Assembly: GCA_964627255.1 (NCBI GenBank)
Contig: CAZVIN010000004.1
Location: 1-64,000, forward strand
Reading direction: 5' to 3'
Length of the DNA: 64,000 nt
Source of the DNA: CALLJL01 sp964627255
Lineage (GTDB): Bacteria; Acidobacteriota; Aminicenantia; Aminicenantales; CALLJL01
This document shows, piece by piece, positions 47,192 to 56,361 of this stretch (its first letter is position 1; each line of letters opens with the position of its first letter). The position numbers and the translations under genes are program-made. The notes below the pieces were generated by a model. The model searched no databases, was not told the DNA's origin, and was given only the letters and a program-made list of their open reading frames with translations.

Positions 47192-48754
47192 TCAATCTTT
47201 TCTTTCTTTTTTCTTCAGTTTCAGGGCAGAGGGGCAAACAGCCAGCCCGCCAAGAGAAGTGACTCGGAGTTCAGCCGGCATAGTTTTTCCCACGGCCAGA
47301 ACCGCGTCTATGGTTTCATCGAGTGGTATGGGATTCCGGTAACCACCAAGAATCAAGTCGGCACAGACAAAAGCATTGGCCGCGGCCACGGCATTTCGCG
47401 TATGGCAGGGTATCTCACAAATGCCTTGAACCAGGTCACAAACTAAACCCATGGTATTCTGGAAAGAAATGGCCGCAGCGTCGCAGGCCTGTTTGGCCTT
47501 TCCACCGCAGGCATCAACCACAGCAGCCGCGGCCATAGCTCCGGCGGCTCCAATCTCCACCTGGCATCCCGCAATTTCAGCCGCAAAAGTGGCCCGGCGG
47601 GCCACCACCAACCCCACTGCTCCTGCGGCCAGGAGCGCCAAGGAAGCTCTTTCCCGGCTTATGTTCATCTCTTCGACGAGTGTGCTGATGACTCCAGGGA
47701 TGGTTCCGGCTGAGCCGCCGGTAGGAGCGGCACAGACCACCCCACCCGAGGCCGCCACATGTTCCGCGGCCATCGCCCGGATAGCAGCCCGAGAGAGACG
47801 GCCCCCAGTCAGCCGACCTTCTTTTTCAGCCTGAAAAATCAAACCCGCTGTGGGTTCAAGAAGCTGCAGGTTCAAGGACTCGGCTTTCAATCCTTTCTGA
47901 ACAGAAGTCAGCATGATGTCGAGGCGTCGATCTATCTCTGAAAGAACATGGGCTTCTGTCAGTCCTAAAAGTTGAGATTCATAAGCAAGAGCAACTTTTC
48001 CCAGAGAAACTCCGCCCGCAGAGGCTATAGCAATTATTTCGTCAGCGGAAGCGAAGAGAGGCTCACCGGAGACGGGAAAAGAAACCGGACCAGCCTGCCA
48101 GAGACTGGCACCATAAATTTCTTTTAATTTTTGTCGGTCGTCCGGTGAAAGGGGCCGGCAGCGTGCCGCCCGCACTAAGATTTTACCTGCCTTGTTCTCA
48201 GATTTTACCACTTCAAATTTAGCGTTTAGATTAAAACCTCGGTCCAGAATATTCCTGAGGGTGAGTTCAGCTTCAGCCGGAGCTTCAATTAGCAGTTCAT
48301 AATAATCACCGGAAAGGAGTACGGGCCAGCCGTTTAATTCTACGATTTCGATGGCCCCGCCCCCAACCGATTTGGCAGTCATTATCAGCTTCTTGCCAGA
48401 AGCGGATAAAAGCTCAAGCTGGACCATATTAGGATGATTGGCACCCCGAATAGGCTCGACGATGAACTCGAACCTATATCCATTGGAAGCAGCAAAGTGG
48501 AGCCCCTGAAAAAAACGCGAGTCCGTTATTTCCCAGCCCAGAAGTCCCGCGGCAAAAGCTAAATCAGAATTCTGCTCCCGAAATACCCGAGCATAGGAAC
48601 CATTCGGGTCAAAAACTATCCGGGCTGAAACTGGTTCTTCACCCAGCAGCGACCTGGATATATGACCGAGACGATAGGAGGCTGCGGTGTGGGAGGAGGA
48701 AGGTCCCCGCATTATTGGTCCAATAACATCATTGAAAATCGATACTGACTTCAT
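47192..48754 (-). CDS. sdaA: L-serine dehydratase, iron-sulfur type, beta-alpha fusion
   Basis: The 520-residue protein starts with the SDH-beta domain (SIFNDVIGPIMRGPSSSHTA, GGGAIEIVELNG). The SDH-alpha domain follows from about residue 230 (AAPTGGSAGTIPGVISTLVE, AGCQVEIGAAGAMAAAAVVD, TMGLVCDLVQGICEIPCHTR, NAVAAANAF). The Cys of AGCQ and those of the VCDLVQGICEIPC segment fit the [4Fe-4S] ligands. The C-terminal GGLAVCP tail carries the Cys that occupies the active site in type-2 enzymes. It deaminates L-serine to pyruvate and ammonia. The cluster is oxygen-labile, consistent with an anaerobe. The single-chain fusion is the Gram-negative form. Confidence 0.93.
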   Translation of the reverse strand: MKSVSIFNDVIGPIMRGPSSSHTAASYRLGHISRSLLGEEPVSARIVFDPNGSYARVFREQNSDLAFAAGLLGWEITDSRFFQGLHFAASNGYRFEFIVEPIRGANHPNMVQLELLSASGKKLIMTAKSVGGGAIEIVELNGWPVLLSGDYYELLIEAPAEAELTLRNILDRGFNLNAKFEVVKSENKAGKILVRAARCRPLSPDDRQKLKEIYGASLWQAGPVSFPVSGEPLFASADEIIAIASAGGVSLGKVALAYESQLLGLTEAHVLSEIDRRLDIMLTSVQKGLKAESLNLQLLEPTAGLIFQAEKEGRLTGGRLSRAAIRAMAAEHVAASGGVVCAAPTGGSAGTIPGVISTLVEEMNISRERASLALLAAGAVGLVVARRATFAAEIAGCQVEIGAAGAMAAAAVVDACGGKAKQACDAAAISFQNTMGLVCDLVQGICEIPCHTRNAVAAANAFVCADLILGGYRNPIPLDETIDAVLAVGKTMPAELRVTSLGGLAVCPSALKLKKKERKD

Positions 48755-49170
48755 TAAATAAATATTAATAATTTATCAGGCCAATATCAATTTCATAAAA
48801 AATCAATTTCATAGAAAAAAAGATTAAGCAATAATGTGAAGGCACGGCCTTAATTCATTTTATTTTTGATTGCAGCTATTTTTATTTCCCCCGCCTCTTC
48901 CTCCTGTTTCATCAGATGCCGGTAGACGCTATCAAAACAATCATCCGCCTATCGTCCGGAAGATTCGTCGACCTTATTTCCTGAACCTTCAGAATATACT
49001 CGCCACGCTATCCTGGATTTTGACCCGACCCTTGATCTCTAAGCAATTAAATCCGATGAATATTATTTAAACGAGGCGCCAAGATTGGTCGGAGGAAGCA
49101 GGCGAAAGGATGAGAAAAGAGCTTCCCCTCGATAGCCCTAAAAATTAGGTAAATAAAAATTAGGTAAATA
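48755..49170. other. Intergenic, no feature recognised
   Basis: About 416 bases. There is a short direct repeat AAAAATTAGGTAAATA around 49138-49170 just before the IS remnant. No gene was supported. Confidence 0.4.
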
Positions 49171-49314
49171 TGTAAGCTGGCACCGATTTTAGAAAAGGCA
49201 TCGATTTTATGAAATAGATTCAATTTTAGAGCAAGAATAGACCCTGCTAACTAACTGGGAGCTGAAACGATGGAGAGCTGACGATGGGTTTTTGGCCAAC
49301 AAAATTTGACACGC
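49171..49314 (+). mobile_element. Third, most decayed IS256-type 3' remnant
   Basis: GTAAGCTGGCACCGATTTTAGA, TTTTAGAGCAAGAA, GGAGCTGAAACGATGG and GCCAACAAAATTTGACACG align with the last codons and right end of the elements at 960-1080 and 3590-3706. A short internal duplication of the GATTTTA stretch is visible. Only about 140 bases remain. Confidence 0.75.
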
Positions 49315-49439
49315 CTGGGAATTAAAAATAATAGATTAAAGAAATTTATGGCGGAATTATTAATGGCCTGATAAATTAAATTACGCGCCTAAAATAAAAG
49401 TGGGCTCATTAAATAAAATTAGGCTTAAAAAAATAGGTT

Positions 49440-49745
49440 CTCTCCCATTTTATCTGGGCTGGTTTGAGGGCTAAGTTCGGGAGGGCAGAAGTGACCATTG
49501 AAGGTTTAGCCTTCCCGAAGCGCCCTTCGAGGGAACCTCTTGGCGCCGAGGATGTCTGAGCCTGAACAGGACCAACGGAGAGGCCAAAGGAGGGCAAGGG
49601 ACTTCCGGGCTATGTCTCTGAACAGGGAGGCGAGTTCCGCAGGCGCTGAGAAGGGCGAAGAGGGAACGGCGTTAAAAACCTGAGTGGGAGCGAGGCCATC
49701 CCGAACGTCTCCGAGCCTAACCCATACAAGATGGAAGAGAATCAA
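49440..49745. other. GC-rich non-coding patch upstream of mscS
   Basis: This stretch is clearly richer in G and C than the AT-rich flanks. It contains several short self-complementary stretches, for example CCCTTCGAGGG and CCTGAACAGG. No frame with a ribosome-binding site or a known motif was found on either strand. It could be a dispersed repeat, a structured RNA or a relic. I could not fold it or search for copies. Confidence 0.3.
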
Positions 49746-49792
49746 TAAATAGGAAAAAATGACCTGACTAACCTTGGAAGGGAGAAGCTGAA

Positions 49793-50827
49793 ATGCTTAA
49801 TTTAAGACAGATTCTCATTCCCATAATCAGTGGGCTTGTGACCGCCTCAGTTCTTCTTTTAGGCCGCGGCTTCAGCCTCAGAATTCTTCGCCAAAGGAGT
49901 GAGAAAGGCGCGAAAAAAGGATTAGAGGATACGATAATTAAATCAATAAAAATTCCTTCGCTTTTCTGGATTCTGGCCTTTGCTCTTTACATTGGCATCG
50001 CTCTATCTAATCTCCCGGCGAAATATACTCTTTATCTAAGCAAAGCCATCGAGGTAACAATCATCTTTTCGGTTACCTTGGCCCTGGCCAATCTTCTGGC
50101 CAATTTACTCCAAAATTATTTCCGTCAAATCGAGCTGCCTATAGCGACCGCGGGAATCTCCTTCGCTCTTTTAAAGGGGACAGTTCTGGTTATTGGTTTT
50201 TTGATTATTCTCAATGTCCTCGGAATATCCATCGTTCCCCTAATAACTGCCTTGGGCCTTGGGGGTCTGGCCATTGCCTTAGCCCTTCAGGATACCCTGG
50301 CTAATTTATTCGCCGGGATAAATCTTCTTCTCGAAAAATCAATTCGGGTGGGTGATTTTGTTCGTCTGGAAACGGGTCAGGAAGGTTATGTCGAAGATAT
50401 AACCTGGCGAACAACACGCCTCAGGATGCTTCCCAACAACATGGTCATTATTCCCAACAGCAAATTGGCCCAGAGTGTATTCACCAATTATCATTTGCCG
50501 GAAAAGAAGCTCTCAGTGCTAATTCCTGTAAACGTCAGTTATTCTTCTGACCCTGAAAAGGTGGAGAAAATTCTGCTGGAAGAGACCAAAAAAGCGGCGG
50601 AAGAAATACCCGGTCTTTTGGCTCAACCTGAGCCTCTGGTTAGATTCATTCCTGGCTTTGGCGATTATTCCCTAAACTTCACCCTTATCTGTTCGGTAGC
50701 CGAATTCAGGGACCAGTATCTGGTTCAGCATGAACTCAGAAAAAGAATCTTGCGGCGCTTTAAAGAAGAAGGCATTGAAATCCCCTTCCCCCAACGCCGT
50801 GTTATCTTCAAAAGAGCTGAGGAATAA
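49793..50827 (+). CDS. MscS-family mechanosensitive channel
   Basis: The 344-residue protein has four predicted membrane segments (about 5-28, 55-75, 85-110, 120-150). The pore-lining TM3 and beta domain carry LGISIVPLITALGLGGLAIA, LALQDTLANLFAGINLLLEK and IRVGDFVRLETGQEGYVEDI, followed by WRTTRLRMLPNNMVIIPNSK. This is the canonical MscS signature. The C-terminal alpha/beta domain ends with GIEIPFPQRRVIFK. It should open on membrane tension to release solutes during osmotic downshock. A GGAAGGGAG site precedes the ATG. It is convergent with etfA. Confidence 0.92.
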   Translation: MLNLRQILIPIISGLVTASVLLLGRGFSLRILRQRSEKGAKKGLEDTIIKSIKIPSLFWILAFALYIGIALSNLPAKYTLYLSKAIEVTIIFSVTLALANLLANLLQNYFRQIELPIATAGISFALLKGTVLVIGFLIILNVLGISIVPLITALGLGGLAIALALQDTLANLFAGINLLLEKSIRVGDFVRLETGQEGYVEDITWRTTRLRMLPNNMVIIPNSKLAQSVFTNYHLPEKKLSVLIPVNVSYSSDPEKVEKILLEETKKAAEEIPGLLAQPEPLVRFIPGFGDYSLNFTLICSVAEFRDQYLVQHELRKRILRRFKEEGIEIPFPQRRVIFKRAEE

Positions 50828-50851
50828 AACCAAGCTCGAAACTCTTCGAGC

Positions 50852-51829
50852 CTATTCGCTCAGGGCTTTCCTCAATTCCTCCTTTAAGGGAGGAATAATC
50901 TGGAAAAGGTCGCCGACAACGCCCAGGTCAGCTACTTTAAAAATTGGTGCTTCTGGGTCTTTATTGACGGCAACAATGACCTTCGAACCGCTCATTCCCG
51001 CTAAATGTTGAATCGCACCGGAAACCCCGAAGGCTAAGTAAAGATTAGGGCAAACCGTCTTGCCCGTCTGGCCCACCTGATGTTGATGACCAATCCAGCC
51101 GCTATCAACGGCAGAACGAGAAGCGCCCACCGCCGAACGAGGGATGATGGCACAAAGCTCCCGGAGTAAGCTAAAATTTTCCGCGCCTTTCATGCCTCGG
51201 CCGCCGGAAACGACTACCTCGGCTTCAGTGACGTCAAGCTCGGCACCTTCTTCTCTGATTATTTCCTCCACGCCAGCCACAGGTCCGGAATAAGGATTGG
51301 CTATCCTGCGCTCGATAACCTCGCCCTCACCCGATTGAGGCTCGCTCAGAGGGAAAATATTTGGTCGAAGAGTAGCTAATTGCGGTCTTGTCTTTAATTT
51401 TAGCGTCAGAAGAGCTTTGCCCGCGTAAACCGGTCTAATGAAGACGAGCTCGCCATTCAAAACCTTCAGCTGGGTGCAATCCGAAGCCAGAGCGACCTTA
51501 AGCTTACCCGCCAAACGCGGGGCCAGGTCTCGGCCCATAGCTGAAGCGGCCATAAACACTGCCTCAGGCCGTAACTCTTGGATTAATTCCTCGAGATAAT
51601 GGGTGTATTTTTCGGCCGAGTACTGGTCCAAACCATCTCCCTTTATTTGAATAATTTTCTTCGCCCCTTGACCCCAGAGAGCCGCCGTTTGCTCCTGAAG
51701 CTCTGAGCCTATGAGCGCTGCTACCACTTCCCATCCCAATTCATCAGCCAGACGCTTAGCTTCGGCTAATACTTCGAGAGAAGACTTTTTAATCTTGCCT
51801 TCACGGTATTCGATAAAAACCAGGATCAT
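50852..51829 (-). CDS. etfA: Electron transfer flavoprotein alpha subunit
   Basis: The 325-residue protein has an N-terminal ETF domain and a C-terminal FAD-binding domain with VVSGGRGMKGAENFSLLREL, VGASRSAVDSGWIGHQHQVG, TGKTVCPNLYLAFGVSGAIQ and VNKDPEAPIFKVADLGVVGD. These are the diagnostic FAD motifs of EtfA. It lies 11 bases after etfB and forms the usual heterodimer. ETFs carry electrons from acyl-CoA dehydrogenases or bifurcating enzymes. No dehydrogenase partner is encoded nearby, so the partner is not known. The fatty-acid genes next door are biosynthetic. Confidence 0.94.
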   Translation of the reverse strand: MILVFIEYREGKIKKSSLEVLAEAKRLADELGWEVVAALIGSELQEQTAALWGQGAKKIIQIKGDGLDQYSAEKYTHYLEELIQELRPEAVFMAASAMGRDLAPRLAGKLKVALASDCTQLKVLNGELVFIRPVYAGKALLTLKLKTRPQLATLRPNIFPLSEPQSGEGEVIERRIANPYSGPVAGVEEIIREEGAELDVTEAEVVVSGGRGMKGAENFSLLRELCAIIPRSAVGASRSAVDSGWIGHQHQVGQTGKTVCPNLYLAFGVSGAIQHLAGMSGSKVIVAVNKDPEAPIFKVADLGVVGDLFQIIPPLKEELRKALSE

Positions 51830-51840
51830 TTTCGCCTCCT

Positions 51841-52623
51841 TTAAAGCACCTTGGCTTCTTCCCGGAGAAAGCGCACAATTTCCTTAGCCGCTTCTTCTGG
51901 CGGCAACTGGACCAACCTGCCCGCACTTTTTGTCGGGGGCGGCTCAAGCCCCAGGATTTCGACGGCTGGAGCCAGGTCTTCAGCCTTTAAACCCAGTTCT
52001 TCTATCGGAATCATAGGAATTTCCTTCCTTTTCGCTGCCATTATACCCTTCAGCGTCTCGTAGCGCGGTTCATTCAGACCTTTTTGAGCCGAAATAACCG
52101 CCGGCAACGAAAAAACGACTTTTTCCTGGGCGCCCTCGATTTCGCGATAGGCCACGCCTTCTCGGCCTTCGATGGTCAGTTTAACGACCACGTTGACTTG
52201 AGGCACCCCAAGAAGTGCCGCCACCATCGCCGGCACCTGAGCATTGTCGCTGCCGAAAGATTGCTTACCAAAAAGAAGCAAGTCAAAATCAGGAAATTTT
52301 TGCTCGACCAGAGAAGCTATGGCTCGGGCTGTCCTTAAACCATCAAAAGTCTCCGGATTATTGTCCTTAACCAGAAGAGCTTCGTCCGCTCCCATTGCTA
52401 AGCATTTCCGCAGAATAAGGAGCGCCTCCTCTCGACCGACGGAAATGACCGTTACCTTGCCTCCCTTTGCCTCCCTTAAGCGGAGCGCTTCTTCGACGGC
52501 AAATTCATCATAAGGGCTGATAATAAAATTTAAGCCTTCCTCCACAATACCTCTGTTATCAGGAGCTACCCTTATTTTCGATTCTGTATCCGGAACCCTT
52601 TTAACCAAAACCAGGATATTCAT
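51841..52623 (-). CDS. etfB: Electron transfer flavoprotein beta subunit
   Basis: The 260-residue protein starts MNILVLVKRVPDTESKIRV and contains FIISPYDEFAVEEALRLREA, GADEALLVKDN, LLFGKQSFGSDNAQVPAMVA and LPAVISAQKGLNEPRYETLK. These are the EtfB motifs for AMP or FAD binding and for the recognition loop. GKQSFGSDNAQVP matches the conserved GKQAIDGDTAQVGP region. It precedes etfA with an 11-base gap and the pair is presumably cotranscribed. Confidence 0.94.
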   Translation of the reverse strand: MNILVLVKRVPDTESKIRVAPDNRGIVEEGLNFIISPYDEFAVEEALRLREAKGGKVTVISVGREEALLILRKCLAMGADEALLVKDNNPETFDGLRTARAIASLVEQKFPDFDLLLFGKQSFGSDNAQVPAMVAALLGVPQVNVVVKLTIEGREGVAYREIEGAQEKVVFSLPAVISAQKGLNEPRYETLKGIMAAKRKEIPMIPIEELGLKAEDLAPAVEILGLEPPPTKSAGRLVQLPPEEAAKEIVRFLREEAKVL

Positions 52624-52842
52624 TAAGCCCTCCTAAAATTTTTTCTTATAAATCATTATTATTTATTATTTTAGGCGACGACTTCTGTTGGCCCTTAGGT
52701 ATTCTTCCTTCTTTCCTGCTTCGCCATTAAGAAAAAACCTCGCCGGTGTCCCTAAAATAAATAATTAATGGAAGAGAACCAACTAAACTAATTCACCTTT
52801 CAGGGACACAAAAATAACTTAGTCTAAGCTAAGAATAGGATA

Positions 52843-54099
52843 TTACTCCTCATATCGTTTGAGAATCAAGCAGCCGTTTGTGCCCCCAAACCCGAAGGAA
52901 TTAGTCATAGCGTAGATAACTTCAGCCGGTCGGGCCACGTTCGGTACATAATCCAGGTCGCAATCAGGGTCAGGAAACTCATAATTAATTGTCGGCGAGA
53001 TTATCTGATGATAGAGCGTCAGCGCCGTGACCCCTGCCTCCAAAGCGCCGGCCGCCCCCAAAAGATGGCCAGTCATGGATTTAGTGGAGCTTATAGCCAG
53101 CTTATAAGCATAATCACCAAAAGTTCTTTTAATGGCCTGTGTTTCGATACGGTCATTATGCGGGGTGGATGTCCCGTGGGCGTTGATGTATTGAATTTCC
53201 TCTGGGCCAAGCTGCGCATCCTTCAAGGCTCGCTCCATCACCGACACTGCCCCTTCACCCTCAGGATGGGGCGCGGCCGCATGATAAGCATCAGCACTCA
53301 TTCCGTAACCTACGACTTCGGCATAAATCTTAGCCCCGCGGCGCAAAGCCTGACCCAACTCCTCGAGAATTAAGATACCCGCGCCTTCGCCCATCACAAA
53401 CCCGTCCCTCTGAGCATCAAACGGCCGAGAAGCCTTCTGCGGGTCATCGTTGCGCTCCGAAAGGGCCTTCATCGAACAAAACCCGGCCACGCCTAAGGGC
53501 GTAATCGGCGCCTCCGCTCCGCCGGCAATCATCGTGTCGGCCTCACCTCGAGCAATGATGCGAAAAGAATCGCCGATAGCATGAAGTCCCGTGCTGCAAG
53601 CGGTGGCTGTGGCGGAATTAGGGCCTCGACTGCGGTAGCGGATGGAAATCTGGCCGGCGGCTTCATTAATAATTGTGGCAATCAAAAAGTAGGGTGAAAC
53701 CCGCTCGGGCCCCTTCTCGAGGAGCACCCGATGCCATTCCTCAATCTGGCCGATGCCGCCAATGCCACTACCCACGTAAACGCCGCAGCGGTCGCCTTCT
53801 AAAAGCTTAGGGTCAATCGAGGCATCTTCAACGGCTAAAACCGCCGCCGCTAAAGCAAACTGGATGAATAAATCCATCTTGCGGACTTCTTTGCGTTCGA
53901 TGAAAACAAAGGGGTCAAAATCACGAACTTCAGCGGCCAGGCGAGTGGAATATCGGGAAGCGTCAAAACGAGTTATGAAGCCGACACCGCTTTCTCCCCG
54001 CAGCAACCTCTCCCAAGTCAGTTTCGTACCCACGCCAAGGGGCGAAACCAGACCAATACCTGTTATAACGACCCTTCTTCCAGGATTCATCCTTCTCAA
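52843..54099 (-). CDS. fabF: 3-oxoacyl-[ACP] synthase II
   Basis: The 418-residue protein has the thiolase-fold KAS II pattern: RRVVITGIGLVSPLGVGTKL, the nucleophilic Cys in ATACSTGLHAIGD, His in INAHGTSTPHND, Lys/His in SSTKSMTGHLLGAAGALEAG, and the C-terminal NSFGFGGTNGCLILK. It elongates acyl-ACP with malonyl-ACP. It lies 9 bases after acpP in the operon yceD-rpmF-plsX-fabG-acpP-fabF. The length is normal. Confidence 0.96.
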   Translation of the reverse strand: MRRMNPGRRVVITGIGLVSPLGVGTKLTWERLLRGESGVGFITRFDASRYSTRLAAEVRDFDPFVFIERKEVRKMDLFIQFALAAAVLAVEDASIDPKLLEGDRCGVYVGSGIGGIGQIEEWHRVLLEKGPERVSPYFLIATIINEAAGQISIRYRSRGPNSATATACSTGLHAIGDSFRIIARGEADTMIAGGAEAPITPLGVAGFCSMKALSERNDDPQKASRPFDAQRDGFVMGEGAGILILEELGQALRRGAKIYAEVVGYGMSADAYHAAAPHPEGEGAVSVMERALKDAQLGPEEIQYINAHGTSTPHNDRIETQAIKRTFGDYAYKLAISSTKSMTGHLLGAAGALEAGVTALTLYHQIISPTINYEFPDPDCDLDYVPNVARPAEVIYAMTNSFGFGGTNGCLILKRYEE

Positions 54100-54108
54100 G
54101 AAGGAGGC

Positions 54109-54354
54109 TTACTTCAAGCGGCTTAAAATATAATCCACAGCCTTGCCCACGGTGGAAAGCTTTTCAGCCTCCTCATCGGGGATATCAAGACCGAACTTCT
54201 CTTCGAGGGCCATGACTAACTCGACTGTGTCCAGGGAGTCAGCTCCGAGGTCTTCGACAAAAGAGGCGTTTTCCGTTACTTGGTCTTCAGAGATGGAAAG
54301 CTTATCCGCCACCACCTCGCGCACTTTTTTGAATAGTTCCTCCCGATCCATCAT
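54109..54354 (-). CDS. acpP: Acyl carrier protein
   Basis: An 81-residue acidic helical protein with the phosphopantetheine-attachment motif GADSLDTVELVMALEEKFGL (Ser in DSLDT). Flanking fabG and fabF on the same strand confirm its role as the fatty-acid synthesis carrier. The MM start leaves either Met possible; the second ATG is at 54351. Confidence 0.97.
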   Translation of the reverse strand: MMDREELFKKVREVVADKLSISEDQVTENASFVEDLGADSLDTVELVMALEEKFGLDIPDEEAEKLSTVGKAVDYILSRLK

Positions 54355-54395
54355 CCTTAACCTCCTATGGTTTTTATTCCCAGGCCAAGGCGAAA

Positions 54396-55154
54396 CTACA
54401 TGTACATTCCGCCGTTGACGTGGATTACCTGTCCCGTAATGTAAGCTGCTTCCTCAGAAAGAAGGAAAAGGACGGCAGCCGCCACATCCTCAGGTTGCCC
54501 GAACCGTTTCATCGGAATAATCTCGAGGAAAGCCTTCTTCACCTCTTCGGGCAATCTTTCTGTCATCGGAGTGGCGATATAACCCGGGGCGACGCAATTA
54601 ACCGTAATCCCCCGGCCAGCGACTTCCCGGGCTAACGACCGAGTAAAGCCGATAACCCCGGCCTTAGAAGCGGCGTAATTGGTCTGGCCAGCATTGCCCA
54701 TTACGCCCACCACCGAAGAGATATTGACAATCCGGCCCGAGCGCTGGTTAACCATCGCTCGGAGAGCCGCTTTAGAAAAATTAAAGACGCCCTTTAGGTT
54801 CACCGCCAAGACGGCATCCCAATCTTCTTCCTTCAGCCGCAGCAAAAGGGCATCCCTGGTGATTCCCGCATTATTTACTAAATGGTCAATCCGACCCCAT
54901 CGGTTTACAACCTCATCACATACTCTTTGCGCTTCCGCTAATTGACTGACATCAGCTACAAAGTAGAGAGCCTCGCCGCCGGATTCTTGAATCGACCGAC
55001 AAACGGAGTTGAGCTTTTCTTCCTGAACATCCACCAGCCCTACCTGGGCTCCTTCGCCGGCTAAGAGCCGGGCAATCACTTCGCCAATTCCTTGTGACGC
55101 TCCAGTTACAATTGAAACGCGAGAATGAAACCGACCTTCAAGCTTTGGCCCCAT
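54396..55154 (-). CDS. fabG: 3-oxoacyl-[ACP] reductase
   Basis: The 252-residue SDR enzyme has the NADPH-binding GASQGIGEVIARLLAGEG motif, the NNAGITRD segment, catalytic Ser in VNISSVVGV, and Tyr/Lys in NYAASKAGVIGFTRSLAREV. VNCVAPGYIATPMT and YITGQVIHVNGGMYM are FabG-typical. The 5' end overlaps plsX by 17 bases, suggesting coupled translation. Confidence 0.95.
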   Translation of the reverse strand: MGPKLEGRFHSRVSIVTGASQGIGEVIARLLAGEGAQVGLVDVQEEKLNSVCRSIQESGGEALYFVADVSQLAEAQRVCDEVVNRWGRIDHLVNNAGITRDALLLRLKEEDWDAVLAVNLKGVFNFSKAALRAMVNQRSGRIVNISSVVGVMGNAGQTNYAASKAGVIGFTRSLAREVAGRGITVNCVAPGYIATPMTERLPEEVKKAFLEIIPMKRFGQPEDVAAAVLFLLSEEAAYITGQVIHVNGGMYM

Positions 55155-56160
55155 TAATCACCCCCGCCATTTTCAATAGCTCGGCCTGGATTTTTTCCTG
55201 AACTCTGTTCCTGACCGTCTCCATGGCCATCCGCACGGCGTTCCTCACAGCTTGCGCGTTAGAACGGCCATGGCCGACGACGCACGTCCCTTTGACGCCG
55301 AGAAGATGAGCTCCCCCATATTCAGAATAATCAATCTGTTTATAGATTTTTTTCAGATGTTTTTTCATCAAGAAGAGGCCGAGCTTGGCCAGAAGGTTCT
55401 TCGTCACTTCTCTTTTCGCCAGAGAAAGAAGCGTCTCGACCACCCCCTCGCTCACCTTAAGAGCGACATTTCCCGTAAAGCCGTCGCTGACGATGATATC
55501 AGCCTTACCCGAATAAATGTCTGTGCCTTCGACATTGCCGATGAAATTCAGCGGCGATTGCTCCAACCGCTCAAAGGCCTCCCGGGTCATCTCGTTCCCC
55601 TTAACTTCTTCCTCCCCGATACTCATTAAGGCAATTCTCGGGTTGGCTAACCCCATGACGGTTTCCATAAAAATCTTGCCCATGAAGGCGAACTGGACCA
55701 AATGGTGGGGCCGACAATTCACGCTCGCTCCCACGTCAATTAACATCGTTGAGCCCTGAAGCGTGGGCACGATCAAAGCCAGGGCGGGTTTATCCACGCC
55801 ATAGAGAGGTCCGAGAATCTGTTGGGAGAGGTAAACCACGGCGGCTGTATTGCCCATGCTGACGAGCGCCTCGGCCTTGCCTTCTTTGACTAACTGTGCA
55901 CAGATACGAATGGATGACCTTTTTTTCCGGCGGAAAGAAAAAAGTCCTTCGCCCATGCTGATCGCTTCCGGGGCTTCGACAATTCTTAGGCGTGGGTTTA
56001 AATCAGCGGAGAAAGGAAGTTTCTTCAGTTCAACCTGAATGGCTTCTGGCCGGCCCACCAACAGGACTTCCACCCCAAAGTCAGAGGCAGCTCGAACGGC
56101 ACCGGAGACAGTAACGCCCGGGCCGAAATCACCGCCCATGGCGTCGACAGCAATTCTCAA
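55138..56160 (-). CDS. plsX: Phosphate acyltransferase PlsX
   Basis: The start chosen is TTG at 56160, giving LRIAVDAMGGDFGPGVTVSG, because PlsX proteins begin with this motif and AGGGG stands 7 bases before it. The frame is open 63 bases further up, into rpmF, but that part does not look like PlsX. Family motifs are VSMGNTAAVVYLSQQILG, LIDVGASVNCRPHHLVQFAF, NEMTREAFERL, IVSDGFTGNVALKVSEGVVE and GGAHLLGVKGTCVVGHGRSN. It converts acyl-ACP to acyl-phosphate for phospholipid synthesis. In many bacteria plsX is followed by fabH and fabD; here fabG follows directly. Confidence 0.95.
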   Translation of the reverse strand: MRIAVDAMGGDFGPGVTVSGAVRAASDFGVEVLLVGRPEAIQVELKKLPFSADLNPRLRIVEAPEAISMGEGLFSFRRKKRSSIRICAQLVKEGKAEALVSMGNTAAVVYLSQQILGPLYGVDKPALALIVPTLQGSTMLIDVGASVNCRPHHLVQFAFMGKIFMETVMGLANPRIALMSIGEEEVKGNEMTREAFERLEQSPLNFIGNVEGTDIYSGKADIIVSDGFTGNVALKVSEGVVETLLSLAKREVTKNLLAKLGLFLMKKHLKKIYKQIDYSEYGGAHLLGVKGTCVVGHGRSNAQAVRNAVRMAMETVRNRVQEKIQAELLKMAGVINGAKA

Positions 56161-56174
56161 GGGATACCCCTGGC

Positions 56175-56357
56175 TCAGTCTTCTGACCCCTCGATGACTT
56201 GTCGGCCTCGATACCAACCACAATGAGGACAGGCCCGATGAGGCATCTTAGGATTCCCGCAATTAGGACAAAGGGAGAAGGAGGGCATCTCAAGAGCGTG
56301 ATGCGAGCGCCTTTTCCCTTTACGGGAAGGTGAATGGCGTCGTTTTGGGTTCGGCAT
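56175..56357 (-). CDS. rpmF: 50S ribosomal protein L32
   Basis: This 60-residue basic protein has MPNPKRRHSPSRKGKRRSHH and a zinc ribbon (CPNCGNPKMPHRACPHC). It sits 4 bases after yceD and 14 before plsX, the widely conserved yceD-rpmF-plsX order. Confidence 0.97.
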   Translation of the reverse strand: MPNPKRRHSPSRKGKRRSHHALEMPSFSLCPNCGNPKMPHRACPHCGWYRGRQVIEGSED

Positions 56358-56361
56358 TTTC

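Noticed and set aside
47323..47834. Long plus-strand frames opposite L-serine dehydratase
   Set aside because: They are Ala/Pro-rich antisense shadows of a strongly supported minus-strand gene.
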